Source: JBKHBQ01 sp046542305 (GTDB taxonomy: Bacteria > Bacteroidota > Bacteroidia > Bacteroidales > 4484-276). Taken from it: 15,167 nucleotides of DNA. The stretch is taken from contig JBKHBQ010000077.1 in assembly GCA_046542305.1 (NCBI GenBank), positions 1 through 15,167 on the forward strand, written 5' to 3'. The notes under the pieces were generated by a model. That model ran no database searches. It was not told the DNA's origin and was given only the letters and a program-made list of their open reading frames with translations. Below, piece by piece: positions 7,031-15,110 of this stretch. The first letter of the stretch is position 1. Every line of letters begins with the position of its first letter. Made by a program: the position numbers and the translations under genes.

Positions 7031-7118
7031 GTCTTCCGGATTCAATTTGTGAATCATGAGTAACAGATTATTGATCAAAAAACTCAATCGGATTGTTTCG
7101 CTCCTTTGATACTTTAAA
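7031..7118 (-). pseudogene. Fossil of a second GLPGLI gene end and its receptor junction
   Basis: Read on the minus strand, 7118 to 7068 encodes FKVSKERNNPIEFFDQ and a stop, against KVSKERNNPIEFFDK at the end of the intact GLPGLI gene. A stretch of 32 identical bases is shared with the plus-strand region just right of 5476. Similarity continues past the stop into what was the intergenic spacer and receptor start: CACAAATTGAATCC-GGAA here against CACAAATTGAGTCCCGGAA there, up to the receptor ATG region. Nothing of the GLPGLI body (upstream) or the receptor body (downstream) remains recognisable. This is the scar of a tandem GLPGLI-receptor duplication that has since been deleted. Confidence 0.85.
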
Positions 7119-7119
7119 C

Positions 7120-7132
7120 GCCACAAGGACAC
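7120..7132. repeat. Dispersed intergenic repeat, half element
   Basis: GCCACAAGGACAC on the plus strand; its complement GTGTCCTTGTGGC matches GTGTCTTTGTGGC at 15111-15123 with one difference. It abuts the point where GLPGLI similarity stops. Related GTGTCTTTGTGGC-like sequences are familiar in intergenic regions of Bacteroidota. Confidence 0.45.
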
Positions 7133-7188
7133 TGAAACCCGAAATAAACACCAAATAAGCCATTTGAATGTATTGTGCTAAAGGAAAT

Positions 7189-7217
7189 CTGCAAATAGAA
7201 CTCCAGGTTATTTGCAG
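7189..7217 (-). terminator. Putative terminator of the efflux operon
   Basis: CTGCAAATA (7189-7197) pairs perfectly with TATTTGCAG (7209-7217) across an 11-nt loop, 36 nt after the TolC-like stop codon. On the minus strand it is followed by a weakly U-rich ATTTCCTTT. Position favours a terminator, but the short U-run makes this moderate. Confidence 0.5.
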
Positions 7218-7252
7218 TTTATTTGATTATAAAGCTTACTTGAAAAACTCCC

Positions 7253-8587
7253 TCAATCATAATTCCCCGTCAGTTCCTCATAATCCAGCCTGCTCATCAG
7301 CACCTCGAGCATGGCGGCGAGGTATTCCTGCTGCCGGATCTGCAGGTCGAGGCCGGCCTGCACCACGTCGCGGTAGCCGGCCAGGCCGTTGTTGTAATCA
7401 GCGATTTGGGTTTCGTATTGGGTGAGCGCCCACTGGTAATCATTTTTTTTGGAGATGGCGCGCTGTGTGGCTATGGCCACGGCATCACCGAGGATGCCTT
7501 CGCGGGTCTGGAGGGTGTAGGCCAGTTTCTCGCGTTCGGCGTTGAGTTGCCGGTTGAGGATATTCAGTGCCTGCCGCTGCCGGTTTTTGTTCCAGCCGTC
7601 GAAGATCGGGATTTGCAGCCGCGCACCGAGGTAGCTGTGGCGAAACCAGCGTTCATGGTTGCCGGTGGGGCTGAGGGCATCGTCGTAATAATCGGCCCCT
7701 ATAAATCCGTAGGCATTGAGGCTGGGAAGGTATTGTGCATCGACTCCTTCGGATTGTTCGCTGTTGAGCAACAGTTCCAGTTCGATTTTGCGGTATTCGG
7801 GAAGTTTTTTGTATTCGAAGTTGCCGGGGCCTGCCGCGTTGAAGTTGTCAATGAGTTGATACACGCTGGTGTCGGCTACCCGGAGGTTTTTTCCGGCCGG
7901 ATATTCCATGGCCAGTTTTAGCCGCTGCAGGTTGTTCTGAAGGTTCATTCGGTTGATCTCCACTTCCATCGACTGGTTTTCCTGCTTTTGCCTTACCTCT
8001 TCCACAGCCATGGCGCTGGTCAGGTCGTGATCGAACCGGTCGCCTGCAATTTCCAGCAGCCGGTTGTAACTTCGCTCCAGATCCTGCGAAATCCGCAGCT
8101 TATCTTTGCTGAACACCACCTGGTAGTAGGCGCGCTTGATTTGAAGCACCACTTCTTTGCGCACCTGCAAAACATCCGCTTGTGCCATATCGGTGCGGAT
8201 TTCGGCTTCCCTGATCCCCGATATCGTCACCGGATCGTAGATGGGCTGTTCCACGTCGATGCCGGCCTGAATCACATTCTTTGTCCCCATCTTGATCTCG
8301 CGCGGCCCGGCTTGTCCGCCGCCGAAGGCCTCCGCAGGGATGATGGTCACCGGAAGGTTGGTGTTGTACCGGTAATCGGCCGACGACCGGATGTGGGGCA
8401 GATATCCGCTTTTTTCGCTCATGACCTGCCATTCGCGGTAGCTGATTTGTTTTTCGCTGATGGAAATGCCGGTGTGATGCTCCAGGCCGTAATCCACGGC
8501 TTCTTCAAGCGTCATTACCTCACCGGATTGTGCGGAGGCGTGGCGACAAAGTGAAAGGATCAGCAGGATGGCAACAATTCTGAACAT
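7253..8587 (-). CDS. TolC-family outer-membrane efflux channel
   Basis: A 444-aa outer-membrane factor with a Sec signal (MFRIVAILLILSLCRHASAQ, residues 1-20) followed by MTLEEAVDYGLEHH, the characteristic start of the first OEP repeat. The body is rich in long amphipathic helices with Leu/Gln/Glu heptads (for example residues 140-230 and 340-430), as expected for two TolC-like helical-barrel repeats. It is the last gene of the four-gene export operon, beginning 3 bp after the permease stop, and would form the exit duct across the outer membrane for the adjacent ABC/MFP pair. Full-length for the family, no visible damage. Substrate cannot be read from the sequence. Confidence 0.93.
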   Translation of the reverse strand: MFRIVAILLILSLCRHASAQSGEVMTLEEAVDYGLEHHTGISISEKQISYREWQVMSEKSGYLPHIRSSADYRYNTNLPVTIIPAEAFGGGQAGPREIKMGTKNVIQAGIDVEQPIYDPVTISGIREAEIRTDMAQADVLQVRKEVVLQIKRAYYQVVFSKDKLRISQDLERSYNRLLEIAGDRFDHDLTSAMAVEEVRQKQENQSMEVEINRMNLQNNLQRLKLAMEYPAGKNLRVADTSVYQLIDNFNAAGPGNFEYKKLPEYRKIELELLLNSEQSEGVDAQYLPSLNAYGFIGADYYDDALSPTGNHERWFRHSYLGARLQIPIFDGWNKNRQRQALNILNRQLNAEREKLAYTLQTREGILGDAVAIATQRAISKKNDYQWALTQYETQIADYNNGLAGYRDVVQAGLDLQIRQQEYLAAMLEVLMSRLDYEELTGNYD

Positions 8588-8590
8588 GGT

Positions 8591-9706
8591 TTAAAATACT
8601 TTTGAAGGTTTTACTTTTCTGATGCTTTTTGATGCGAAATAGGCGCCCGACAGTGAAATGATGAGGGTGACCACGAGGAAGATCAGCCAGATATACCATG
8701 AGAAGGAGAACCGGAGCCCCGATCCTTCCACAGCCCAGCGGAATGCCTGGATCAGCAGGCTGCCGACGATGAACCCCGCCACCGCGATGATGGCTGCCTG
8801 TAGCAGAATTAGTTTTGTGATAACGCTTTGCCGGGTGCCGATGGCCTTCATGGTGGCATAGTCGTCGATGCGGTCGATGGCGGCTGAATACAGCGTCAGA
8901 CCAATGATGACACTTCCGGCCACAATGGCAAAAATAATCAACGAACCGATGGATTCGCCGATGGCGCCTTCCTGCAGGATTTTGGTTACGGTGGACCAAC
9001 TGAACTGATCTTTGGTATAGGCCCTGATTCCTGAAACATTGGCATTGATCCTGGCAGCGACTTTTTCGTGGGAAACACCCGGCTTTACATTCACCAGAAA
9101 TGCACTGACTTCGTATGCCGGAAAACCCCCGATCTCACGTGCCAGACTGATGTTTGTATATACATTGGTGGCGCCGAATCCGCGTGCGCCTTTGGTAATG
9201 GCTTTCAGTTCCACCAGTTTGCCGCCCAACGAAATTTCATCGCCCAGCTTAATATCGCCGAGCGTGTTCAGATCGTACAGGTCGATAGCTACGCCGCCCT
9301 GATTTACGAGCTGGCGGATGTCGCCTTTGGCAATGTTCCAGGGGCCGCCGACAAATTCCGGCGCCAGCGAGCCGATCAGGGTTACCGGTGTGCTCTTGCC
9401 GTTGCGCATCCGCAAGGTGCTGCCGGAGATCACCAGCGGATATACTTTTTCCACGCCTTCGATGGAGCGGGCCTCGTTGCCCTTCCTGAAATCGATGCCC
9501 GACAGGCTGTTGACATCTTCCACGTTTTCGCCCACAATCCAGATGTCTGCCTCCGTGTTTTCCACCAGCGCATCCATTAATCCCGTAAGGAACAGGAAAA
9601 TACCCGTCTGCTGTCCGATCAGAAAGATCGCCACCACCACACCCACAGCGGCTCCGAGGGTTTTCGACTTATCGTACATCATAAACCGGAAAGCGATTTT
9701 CAGCAT
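8591..9706 (-). CDS. FtsX/DevC-like ABC transporter permease
   Basis: A 371-aa inner-membrane permease. An N-terminal transmembrane segment (about residues 15-40) is followed by a periplasmic domain of about 200 residues, then three C-terminal transmembrane segments (about 255-285, 295-325, 335-362). This 1+3 topology is that of the MacB/FtsX-type mechanotransmission transporters, which act on periplasmic substrates rather than moving them across the inner membrane. The DDYATMKAIGTRQ segment after the second membrane helix, and the overall sequence, resemble DevC of the DevBCA exporter. The chosen ATG (9704-9706) lies one base after the fusion-protein stop; an upstream start at 9730 would overlap that gene and adds only 8 residues. 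It should work with the ATPase at 10652-11335 and the TolC-like protein. Confidence 0.9.
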   Translation of the reverse strand: MLKIAFRFMMYDKSKTLGAAVGVVVAIFLIGQQTGIFLFLTGLMDALVENTEADIWIVGENVEDVNSLSGIDFRKGNEARSIEGVEKVYPLVISGSTLRMRNGKSTPVTLIGSLAPEFVGGPWNIAKGDIRQLVNQGGVAIDLYDLNTLGDIKLGDEISLGGKLVELKAITKGARGFGATNVYTNISLAREIGGFPAYEVSAFLVNVKPGVSHEKVAARINANVSGIRAYTKDQFSWSTVTKILQEGAIGESIGSLIIFAIVAGSVIIGLTLYSAAIDRIDDYATMKAIGTRQSVITKLILLQAAIIAVAGFIVGSLLIQAFRWAVEGSGLRFSFSWYIWLIFLVVTLIISLSGAYFASKSIRKVKPSKVF

Positions 9707-9707
9707 A

Positions 9708-10655
9708 TTACCTGGTTTTAATAAAAACATTTACGCGTTGGCCTATTAGGATTTCGCCGGCCGTGGAATCGATCCTGATCTCCACCGTCCGAACACGGCG
9801 GTCGAGGAATCCTGTGGATTCATCCGAAAACATCGATTTTTGCGATAGCTGCGGTGAGGTTTGGGTGAGGGTGCCCCAGGCTACGGTATCGCTGCGGCCG
9901 TAAGGGATGGCATAGGCCTGCTGGCCGCTGTCGATCCGGGCGGCATACAATTCGTCGATTTCGGCCTCGATGGCGGCCGGTCCCGCATAGCGGAATTCAC
10001 CTACCGGCTGCAGCGCCTTCACCGCATCATTGCGATCGATATCAAGATCGAGAATGATGCCGTCGCCCGGAGCTTTGATGAAATGCTTTTCCAGGTCGAG
10101 TTCACGCTGCCGGTATTGCTGTCGAAGGCTCTGCAAATCATGCCTTTGTTGACGGATTTGCAACTGAAGTTCATCTGTCCGCCCCTGTGCCTGTTCCATC
10201 TGAAGCCGGGCGTTATCTACACCTTGCCTGCTTTGGGTTCCGTCTTCAAAAGCTTTTTTCACGCGCTGAAAATGGGTTTCTTTATTCTCAGCGGTTTTTT
10301 TGGCGGTTTCAAGCGTTTGTTTCGTGATATCTATAGCTAATTCTGCAGAACTGATTTCGGCGGATAACCGGCTGAGCATCGTTTGTGCATCCTGGTGGCG
10401 CAGCGAAAAAATGGCGTCGCCCTCACGTACGGTATCTCCTTCTTCATGATAAATTTCCTTCACCAATCCGTTTACTTCGGAGGTAATTCCGGTGATCTCA
10501 TTATAGGCGCCCACACGGCCGTATCCCGAAATCACCTTCACCGAATCAGGGTCCATGGTATTATTATCCTTCCTGTTTTTATCTTCGTTATTGCACGAAA
10601 ACATCAGAAAGAGCATTGTAGGAACGATGAAGAGATGCAGTTTCAATTGTTTCAT
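9708..10655 (-). CDS. HlyD/DevB-type periplasmic membrane-fusion lipoprotein
   Basis: A 315-aa adaptor of a tripartite exporter. The N-terminus MKQLKLHLFIVPTMLFLMFSC ends in a lipobox-like MFSC, so it is probably a lipoprotein with Cys 21 lipidated. Next come one half of a split lipoyl/barrel-sandwich domain (SEVNGLVKEIYHEEGDTVREGD, residues about 59-80), an alpha-helical coiled-coil hairpin (about 90-190, rich in Gln, Glu and Arg), the second lipoyl half (HFIKAPGDGIILDLDID) and a beta-barrel domain. It should bridge the permease and the TolC-like channel. The start codon overlaps the ATPase stop by 4 bp (ATGA at 10652-10655), indicating translational coupling. Confidence 0.92.
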   Translation of the reverse strand: MKQLKLHLFIVPTMLFLMFSCNNEDKNRKDNNTMDPDSVKVISGYGRVGAYNEITGITSEVNGLVKEIYHEEGDTVREGDAIFSLRHQDAQTMLSRLSAEISSAELAIDITKQTLETAKKTAENKETHFQRVKKAFEDGTQSRQGVDNARLQMEQAQGRTDELQLQIRQQRHDLQSLRQQYRQRELDLEKHFIKAPGDGIILDLDIDRNDAVKALQPVGEFRYAGPAAIEAEIDELYAARIDSGQQAYAIPYGRSDTVAWGTLTQTSPQLSQKSMFSDESTGFLDRRVRTVEIRIDSTAGEILIGQRVNVFIKTR

Positions 10656-11335
10656 GATTCGTTTTTTATTTTTCCGTCCACCACTTCAATAATCCGGTCG
10701 GCATAGTCTTCCAGTCTTTTGTCATGCGAAACCACCACCACAGCCTTGCCATCTTCGGCCGATTTTTTCAGTTCCTTCATTACGGTATCGAGCGAATCCT
10801 TGTCGAGCGATGCGGTGGGTTCATCACAAAGCAGTAGCGAAGGGTTGGTTACCAATGCCCTTGCCACGGCAATTCGCTGCTGTTCGCCGCCTGAAAGTTC
10901 TTCAGGATAATTGTTTAGTTTTTCTCCGAGTCCGATTTTCTTTACCACCTCTTCGGCTATTTGCCTGGCTTTTTTTGTGTCATCATGAACCATTCGCGCG
11001 GGAAAGCTTACGTTTTCGACGATCTTCAGCGGCTTGATCAGGTTGATGTTCTGAAAGACAAAACCGATGTTGTGCAGACGTAGATCTGTTCGTTCATCCT
11101 CGGACAATTCGTTCAGCTTCCGGTCTTTAAAGGTTACTTCACCGGAAGTGGGAGCTTCTATGCCGCCCAAAATCAACAACAGTGTGGTTTTACCCGAACC
11201 CGAAGGCCCGATGATCAGCATCAGTTCCTTGCCGTTCACTTCCAGCGAAGTTTCGTTAAGGGCTGTGATCTCCTTATCACCGCTGGGATATTTCTTTATT
11301 ACATTTTTCAGCCAGACAATGGTGTCCATGATCAT
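10652..11335 (-). CDS. ABC transporter ATP-binding protein, LolD/MacB/DevA type
   Basis: The ATPase of the exporter, about 225-227 aa. Counted from MDTIVW (ATG 11327-11329) it has Walker A GPSGSGKTT at 41-49, the Q-loop Gln at 93 (VFQNINLI), signature LSGGEQQR at 145-152, Walker B LLLCDE at 165-170, a D-loop SLD and the switch His at 202 (VVVSHD). Two closely spaced in-frame ATGs (11333-11335 and 11327-11329) are both plausible. A further ATG at 11381-11383 would add 16 residues that do not look like the family N-terminus and is rejected. First gene of the four-gene operon. The divergent DoxX-like gene lies upstream, so the promoter should be within 11336-11598; only a weak candidate (TTG, 19 nt, GTCTTTCG) is visible there. 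Confidence 0.93.
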   Translation of the reverse strand: MIMDTIVWLKNVIKKYPSGDKEITALNETSLEVNGKELMLIIGPSGSGKTTLLLILGGIEAPTSGEVTFKDRKLNELSEDERTDLRLHNIGFVFQNINLIKPLKIVENVSFPARMVHDDTKKARQIAEEVVKKIGLGEKLNNYPEELSGGEQQRIAVARALVTNPSLLLCDEPTASLDKDSLDTVMKELKKSAEDGKAVVVVSHDKRLEDYADRIIEVVDGKIKNES

Positions 11336-11598
11336 CGATTTTGCAACGTATCCCGAAAGACTGTGCCATTGTAGTCTTGCCAATTTGCATTTTCACTTCT
11401 GTAAATCTGATTTCATGGGCTCTTGCATGAATTAATGTATATCAAAACCTGTATGGGATGAAGAGAAATGTCTACAACTTGAATCCCACTGACAGTTACA
11501 GTATCTACCGCAGTGACAGCCTCTGAAACCCTGAGGGATGAAGGTGCCGAATAAAGGAATGGTGTTTGGTCAGGTTATTGGTTAAAAAACATATAATT
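11336..11598. promoter_or_regulatory. Divergent intergenic region of the efflux operon and the DoxX-like gene
   Basis: 263 bp that must hold the promoters of both divergent units. No strong consensus box is visible on either strand. It contains a short plus-strand reading frame (11458-11526, 22 codons: MKRNVYNLNPTDSYSIYRSD and two more residues) with coding-like composition but no start signal; this may be the tail of a lost gene. Confidence 0.4.
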
Positions 11599-11991
11599 AT
11601 GAAAGTAATCGGAATTTTAGGAAGGATTTTATACGGATTGCCATTTATTGTTTTTGGTACATTCCATTTTTTCAGGACCGAAGGCATGGCCCAGGGTGTT
11701 TTAAGCGGCTGGCCGCTGGCCGATGTTTTGGTGATCATCACCGGCATTGCGCTGGTGTTGGCGGGAATTGCTGCGGTGTTTAAAATCCAGGTGAGGCTGG
11801 CGATGATCCTTTTGGGAATATTGCTTTTTATTTTTGTGGTGGCCATTCACCTGCCCGGAATGATCAATGCAGCCGATCAGCAGGCCATGCAGCAATCCAT
11901 GAACAGCCTGCTGAAGGATCTTTCGCTCGGAGGTGCAGCATGGTTCATTGCTTCACGTTATGATATGGTTAATAACCCAACGGATAAATGA
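11599..11991 (+). CDS. DoxX-like small integral membrane protein
   Basis: A 130-aa inner-membrane protein with four predicted transmembrane segments: about residues 4-22, 38-60, 64-86 and 105-122. It has the DoxX-type pattern GRILYGLPFIVFGTFHF at the start, and a charged loop before WPLADVLVIITGIALVLAGI. The ATG at 11599-11601 is preferred because the in-frame extension to 11566 uses a non-ATG start and adds polar residues before the first membrane helix. DoxX family members are loosely tied to redox or thiol homeostasis, but no function is certain for these small stand-alone forms. It is divergent from the efflux operon and is followed by a hairpin. Confidence 0.8.
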   Translation: MKVIGILGRILYGLPFIVFGTFHFFRTEGMAQGVLSGWPLADVLVIITGIALVLAGIAAVFKIQVRLAMILLGILLFIFVVAIHLPGMINAADQQAMQQSMNSLLKDLSLGGAAWFIASRYDMVNNPTDK

Positions 11992-12024
11992 TTTGGAAAA
12001 GTGGATGAAACTGTCTTCTGTCCA

Positions 12025-12050
12025 GCTTTGTAGATGTTGTTCTACAAAGC
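12025..12050 (+). terminator. Hairpin after the DoxX-like gene
   Basis: GCTTTGTAGA (12025-12034) pairs perfectly with TCTACAAAGC (12041-12050) across a 6-nt loop, 34 nt after the DoxX-like stop. No U-tract follows, which is common for Bacteroidota terminators. It separates the DoxX-like gene from the DUF427 gene. Confidence 0.5.
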
Positions 12051-12127
12051 CGTTGATGTGCTCGTAGTGTGTTGCCAGAAAAATACAAACCGCAAAATTG
12101 CAAGAATATTAATAAAGTCTAGCAACT

Positions 12128-12901
12128 ATGAAAGATTCAGAAAACCAGAAAACGAAATACCAGCCGGTACCCCCGGCCAAAGAACCCAAATGGATAGCGG
12201 TACCAAAATGGATCAGGGTGCGGTTCGGCGATAAATATATAGCCGACAGCAGGCACGTGATGCTGATGCGCGAAATGCCACCGGTTTACTATTTTCCCAA
12301 GGAGGATGTAAAGCTTGATTATCTGAAACGCGGTACCAAAACCACCAAATCTGAGGATTATGGCACCGCAAGCTATTGGCATGTTGAAGCCGGCGGTGAT
12401 TCAGTGCAAAATGCCGCCTGGTGTTACGAAACCCCTGCACAGGATGCGCCTGCCGGTATCAGCAACTATATCGCATTTAAATGGGATGCCATGGAAAAAT
12501 GGATGGAGGAGGATGAGGTGGTGTATGCGCATCCGCGCGACCCGTACTCGCGCATCGACATCCGGTACAGTTCGCAGCATGTGCGCGTGGATATCGGCGG
12601 ACATACATTGGCTGAGTCCCACGCTCCGGTGATCCTTTTCGAAACCGGAGCGCCTCCCAGGTATTACCTGAAACCTGCCGATGTGCGCATGGATTTGCTC
12701 AAACCTACCAGCCTGCATACCGAGTGCCCCTATAAAGGAAGGGCCTCCTATTATTCGGTAATGATCGACGGAAAAGAATTTAAGAATTTTGTCTGGTATT
12801 ATCCTTTTCCCTATCCCGAGATGGCGAAGATCAGGGGATTGCTCACTCTATTTCCCGAAAAAGCGGATGGGTTTTATATCGACGGAGAGCGCCTCGTGTA
12901 A
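12128..12901 (+). CDS. Tandem DUF427-domain protein
   Basis: A 257-aa soluble protein made of two DUF427 (PF04248) domains. Domain 1 spans about residues 27-120 (VRFGDKYIADSRHVMLMRE, PPVYYFPKEDV, ASYWHVEAGG). Domain 2 spans about 150-250 (VRVDIGGHTLAESHAPVILF, PPRYYLKPADV, CPYKGRASYYSVMIDG). The linker EEDEVVYAHPRDPYSRIDIR is typical of two-domain members. Domain 2 keeps the TECPYKG signature; in domain 1 the equivalent stretch reads TTKSEDYGTASYW and has lost it. No biochemical role is established for the family. There is no signal peptide, so it is probably cytoplasmic. The gene converges on the peptidase gene with only 8 bp between the stops and no terminator in between. Confidence 0.9.
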   Translation: MKDSENQKTKYQPVPPAKEPKWIAVPKWIRVRFGDKYIADSRHVMLMREMPPVYYFPKEDVKLDYLKRGTKTTKSEDYGTASYWHVEAGGDSVQNAAWCYETPAQDAPAGISNYIAFKWDAMEKWMEEDEVVYAHPRDPYSRIDIRYSSQHVRVDIGGHTLAESHAPVILFETGAPPRYYLKPADVRMDLLKPTSLHTECPYKGRASYYSVMIDGKEFKNFVWYYPFPYPEMAKIRGLLTLFPEKADGFYIDGERLV

Positions 12902-12909
12902 AGTACTTT

Positions 12910-14997
12910 CTATTTTTCGTCAAGGCAGTACAGGATAAAATCATACAAAGCCGCTTCTTCACGCAGGCCGCTTTTAATGCTGCCCATCGCACCATAGTGC
13001 CCTGCATCTTCTTCCACACGTAAAACTACCGGATTTAGCTGTGCATCGCGGTTTTGCAGTGCAGCGGCAAATTTATATGAATGAAATGGCGGCACCCGGT
13101 CGTCGTGCGATGAGGTCATAATCATGGTAGCCGGGTAGTTTATGTCTGGTTTGATGTTGTGATAAGGACTGTATGACAGCAGATTGAAAAATCCCGCCGA
13201 ATCCGTTACGGTTCCATATTCATCCAGATGGTAATGTCCAACGGTGAAGTTTTCGAAGCGGATCATATCAAGTGGAGCCACCACAGGAACTGCCACGGCA
13301 AAAAGCTCGGGACGCTGTGTCATGGCGGCCCCCACAACCAGCCCTCCATTGGATGCGCCGGTAATGGCAAGGAGTTGCGGGGAGGTATAGCCTTCCCTGA
13401 TAAGAAATTCAGCAGCCGATATAAAATCGTCGAACGATTTCTGTTTGGCAGGGCCGCGGCCCTGAAGTGCCCAGTCTTTTCCTTTGTCGCCTCCACCACG
13501 GATATTGGCAAAGGCGAATATTCCGCCGCTTTTGAGAAAATGTACCAGTCCCGGTTGAAAATAAGGAACCGAAATGCTGCCGAAGCCGCCGTAAGCTTTT
13601 AGCAGGAGTTTATGCGGGAGCGTGAGATCAATGTTCTTATCATGGACAAGAAACAGGGATACCGTCGTACCATCCGCCGAAGGGTATTCAAGCTCTTTAG
13701 TCACAAAACGGGTAAAATCGAAATTTACCACCGTGGCTTTTAGCGGTTTTATGTTGTAATCGTCGGTATCGAGAATATACACCACCGGGGGCTGGGTGTA
13801 TCCCGAATAGGAGAAGAGCAGTTTTTTGTCGGTTTTTTCGCCGTTGAATCCGCTGGCAGAAAAGCCGAAGGGCAATTCGAGGGCGTAAAGGGAATTGCCA
13901 TTCAGATCGAAGAAGGTGATGTGTTCCTTTTGATCGGAAAGATAAGTGGTGATGATTTTTTGTTCCAGCAGTTTGGCTTCGAGCAGCAGCGATTTCTCAA
14001 ATTCGGGAATGATAATTTCCCACTGGCGCGGACGTGAAGGATCGATGGCTATCACCATGCCATTGTTTACGTCCTTAAAGGTGATGGCAATCAGTTTGCT
14101 GCCTGCATTGTCGATAATCTCCAGGTTTTCATCCAACCCAAGCCTCGTGATGAGCGGGCGAAGGGCCGGCAGCGGACTTTCGAAATCGATATAAAATATG
14201 TTGACTTCGCCTTTCTTCTTATCCGTTTCTTTAATGATTAAAAATCTTTCGTCCGAAGTGGTAAAACACGTAAAAAAAGCTTCGGGATTCTGATCGCGTT
14301 TAAACACCACGGCATCTTCGCTTTGGCCTGTCCCGATTTTGTGGTAACAGATCTTTTGTCCGCTGCTTGATTCGAAACCCTGATCCGGAAACGCCGAATA
14401 GTAGAATCCATCGTCTTTCCAGGCAATATTCGAAAACTTCACATGCGTCAGATGATCATCCCTGAGGTTTCCCGTTTTCATATTCACTACCCTGATCTCC
14501 CCGAGGTCACTCCCGTTTTTGCTGTATTGAAAGGCAAGTAACCTTGAATCTCCGGAAATGGCATGGCCCTTGGGAAGAACTCTGTCGCCTTTTGATATGA
14601 ATACAGGATCTACCAGGATTTGTGGTTCATCGTTCAGGGAATGCTGATAGAAAAGCGCAGGTTCGCTTACATTATCCCTGTATGCATAAAAAAAATAGTA
14701 ATCGCGTTGCTTTTGCGGATCGTTATATTGCACAAACGAATATTCGTCGATGGCTACATACGAATTGCATTTAGCTGAAGCCTTTCTGAGGAATTTGCCG
14801 GCAGTTTGTTTTTGTTCATGCAACCACCCAATGGTTTTTTCGCCGGACAGGTTTTCCATCCATCGGTATCTGTCTTCGACCGGTGTACCGAAAAAGGTGT
14901 CGCAAACGGCCCGGGTGGAAACGACCGGCCCGGACAATTGAGCAAAGAGACGTGCTGTAATTAGCAAAAGGATTGAAAGGCTGAGGAAGTGTTTCAT
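12910..14997 (-). CDS. Secreted prolyl oligopeptidase (family S9A)
   Basis: A 695-aa serine peptidase that cleaves short peptides after proline. The N-terminus has a Sec signal (MKHFLSLSILLLITARLFAQ), so it should act in the periplasm. The N-terminal region then shows the S9A entry motif GTPVEDRYRWMEN (about residues 37-49), and a beta-propeller occupies roughly 80-410. The C-terminal alpha/beta hydrolase domain carries the triad: Ser549 in GASNGG, Asp in HDDRVPP (632/633) and His667 in DAGHYGA. FANIRGGGDKGKDW (oxyanion and loop region) is also diagnostic. Length and spacing match the family (about 700 aa). It stands alone, convergent with the DUF427 gene. A physiological link to the small peptide gene is conceivable but not shown. 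Confidence 0.95.
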   Translation of the reverse strand: MKHFLSLSILLLITARLFAQLSGPVVSTRAVCDTFFGTPVEDRYRWMENLSGEKTIGWLHEQKQTAGKFLRKASAKCNSYVAIDEYSFVQYNDPQKQRDYYFFYAYRDNVSEPALFYQHSLNDEPQILVDPVFISKGDRVLPKGHAISGDSRLLAFQYSKNGSDLGEIRVVNMKTGNLRDDHLTHVKFSNIAWKDDGFYYSAFPDQGFESSSGQKICYHKIGTGQSEDAVVFKRDQNPEAFFTCFTTSDERFLIIKETDKKKGEVNIFYIDFESPLPALRPLITRLGLDENLEIIDNAGSKLIAITFKDVNNGMVIAIDPSRPRQWEIIIPEFEKSLLLEAKLLEQKIITTYLSDQKEHITFFDLNGNSLYALELPFGFSASGFNGEKTDKKLLFSYSGYTQPPVVYILDTDDYNIKPLKATVVNFDFTRFVTKELEYPSADGTTVSLFLVHDKNIDLTLPHKLLLKAYGGFGSISVPYFQPGLVHFLKSGGIFAFANIRGGGDKGKDWALQGRGPAKQKSFDDFISAAEFLIREGYTSPQLLAITGASNGGLVVGAAMTQRPELFAVAVPVVAPLDMIRFENFTVGHYHLDEYGTVTDSAGFFNLLSYSPYHNIKPDINYPATMIMTSSHDDRVPPFHSYKFAAALQNRDAQLNPVVLRVEEDAGHYGAMGSIKSGLREEAALYDFILYCLDEK

Positions 14998-15031
14998 TTC
15001 TTTGGGGACCTTGTGAATAATATTTCTGTGT

Positions 15032-15039
15032 CAAAAATA
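15032..15039 (-). promoter_or_regulatory. Candidate -7 promoter element for the prolyl oligopeptidase
   Basis: TATTTTTG on the minus strand is an exact match to TAnnTTTG, about 35 nt upstream of the ATG, implying a leader of roughly 25-30 nt. The -33 region has only a weak ATGG about 22 nt upstream. Confidence 0.42.
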
Positions 15040-15110
15040 TGCTATTTTCTTTTAAATCCGCCATTTTTAACCTGTTTAATTCATAAACTTACTGAGTTCT
15101 TTGTGTATTG

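Larger units (their letters stand above)
6585..7252. other. Gene-poor AT-rich interval between the peptide gene and the efflux operon
   Basis: 668 bp with no convincing intact gene. From right to left along the minus strand it holds a hairpin terminator candidate (7189-7217), half of a dispersed repeat (7120-7132), the fossil GLPGLI end and receptor junction (about 7031-7118), a promoter candidate (6902-6934), a T9 run (6886-6894), a G9 run (6827-6835), an A8 run and a 15-bp bulged hairpin (6639-6682). It is visibly more AT-rich than the flanking genes and looks like decayed coding DNA plus the leader of the peptide gene. Confidence 0.6.

Noticed and set aside
7406..8554. Long plus-strand open frames (7406-7921, 7988-8554)
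   Set aside because: They are antisense shadows of the TolC-like gene, whose own frame has a signal peptide and family motifs.
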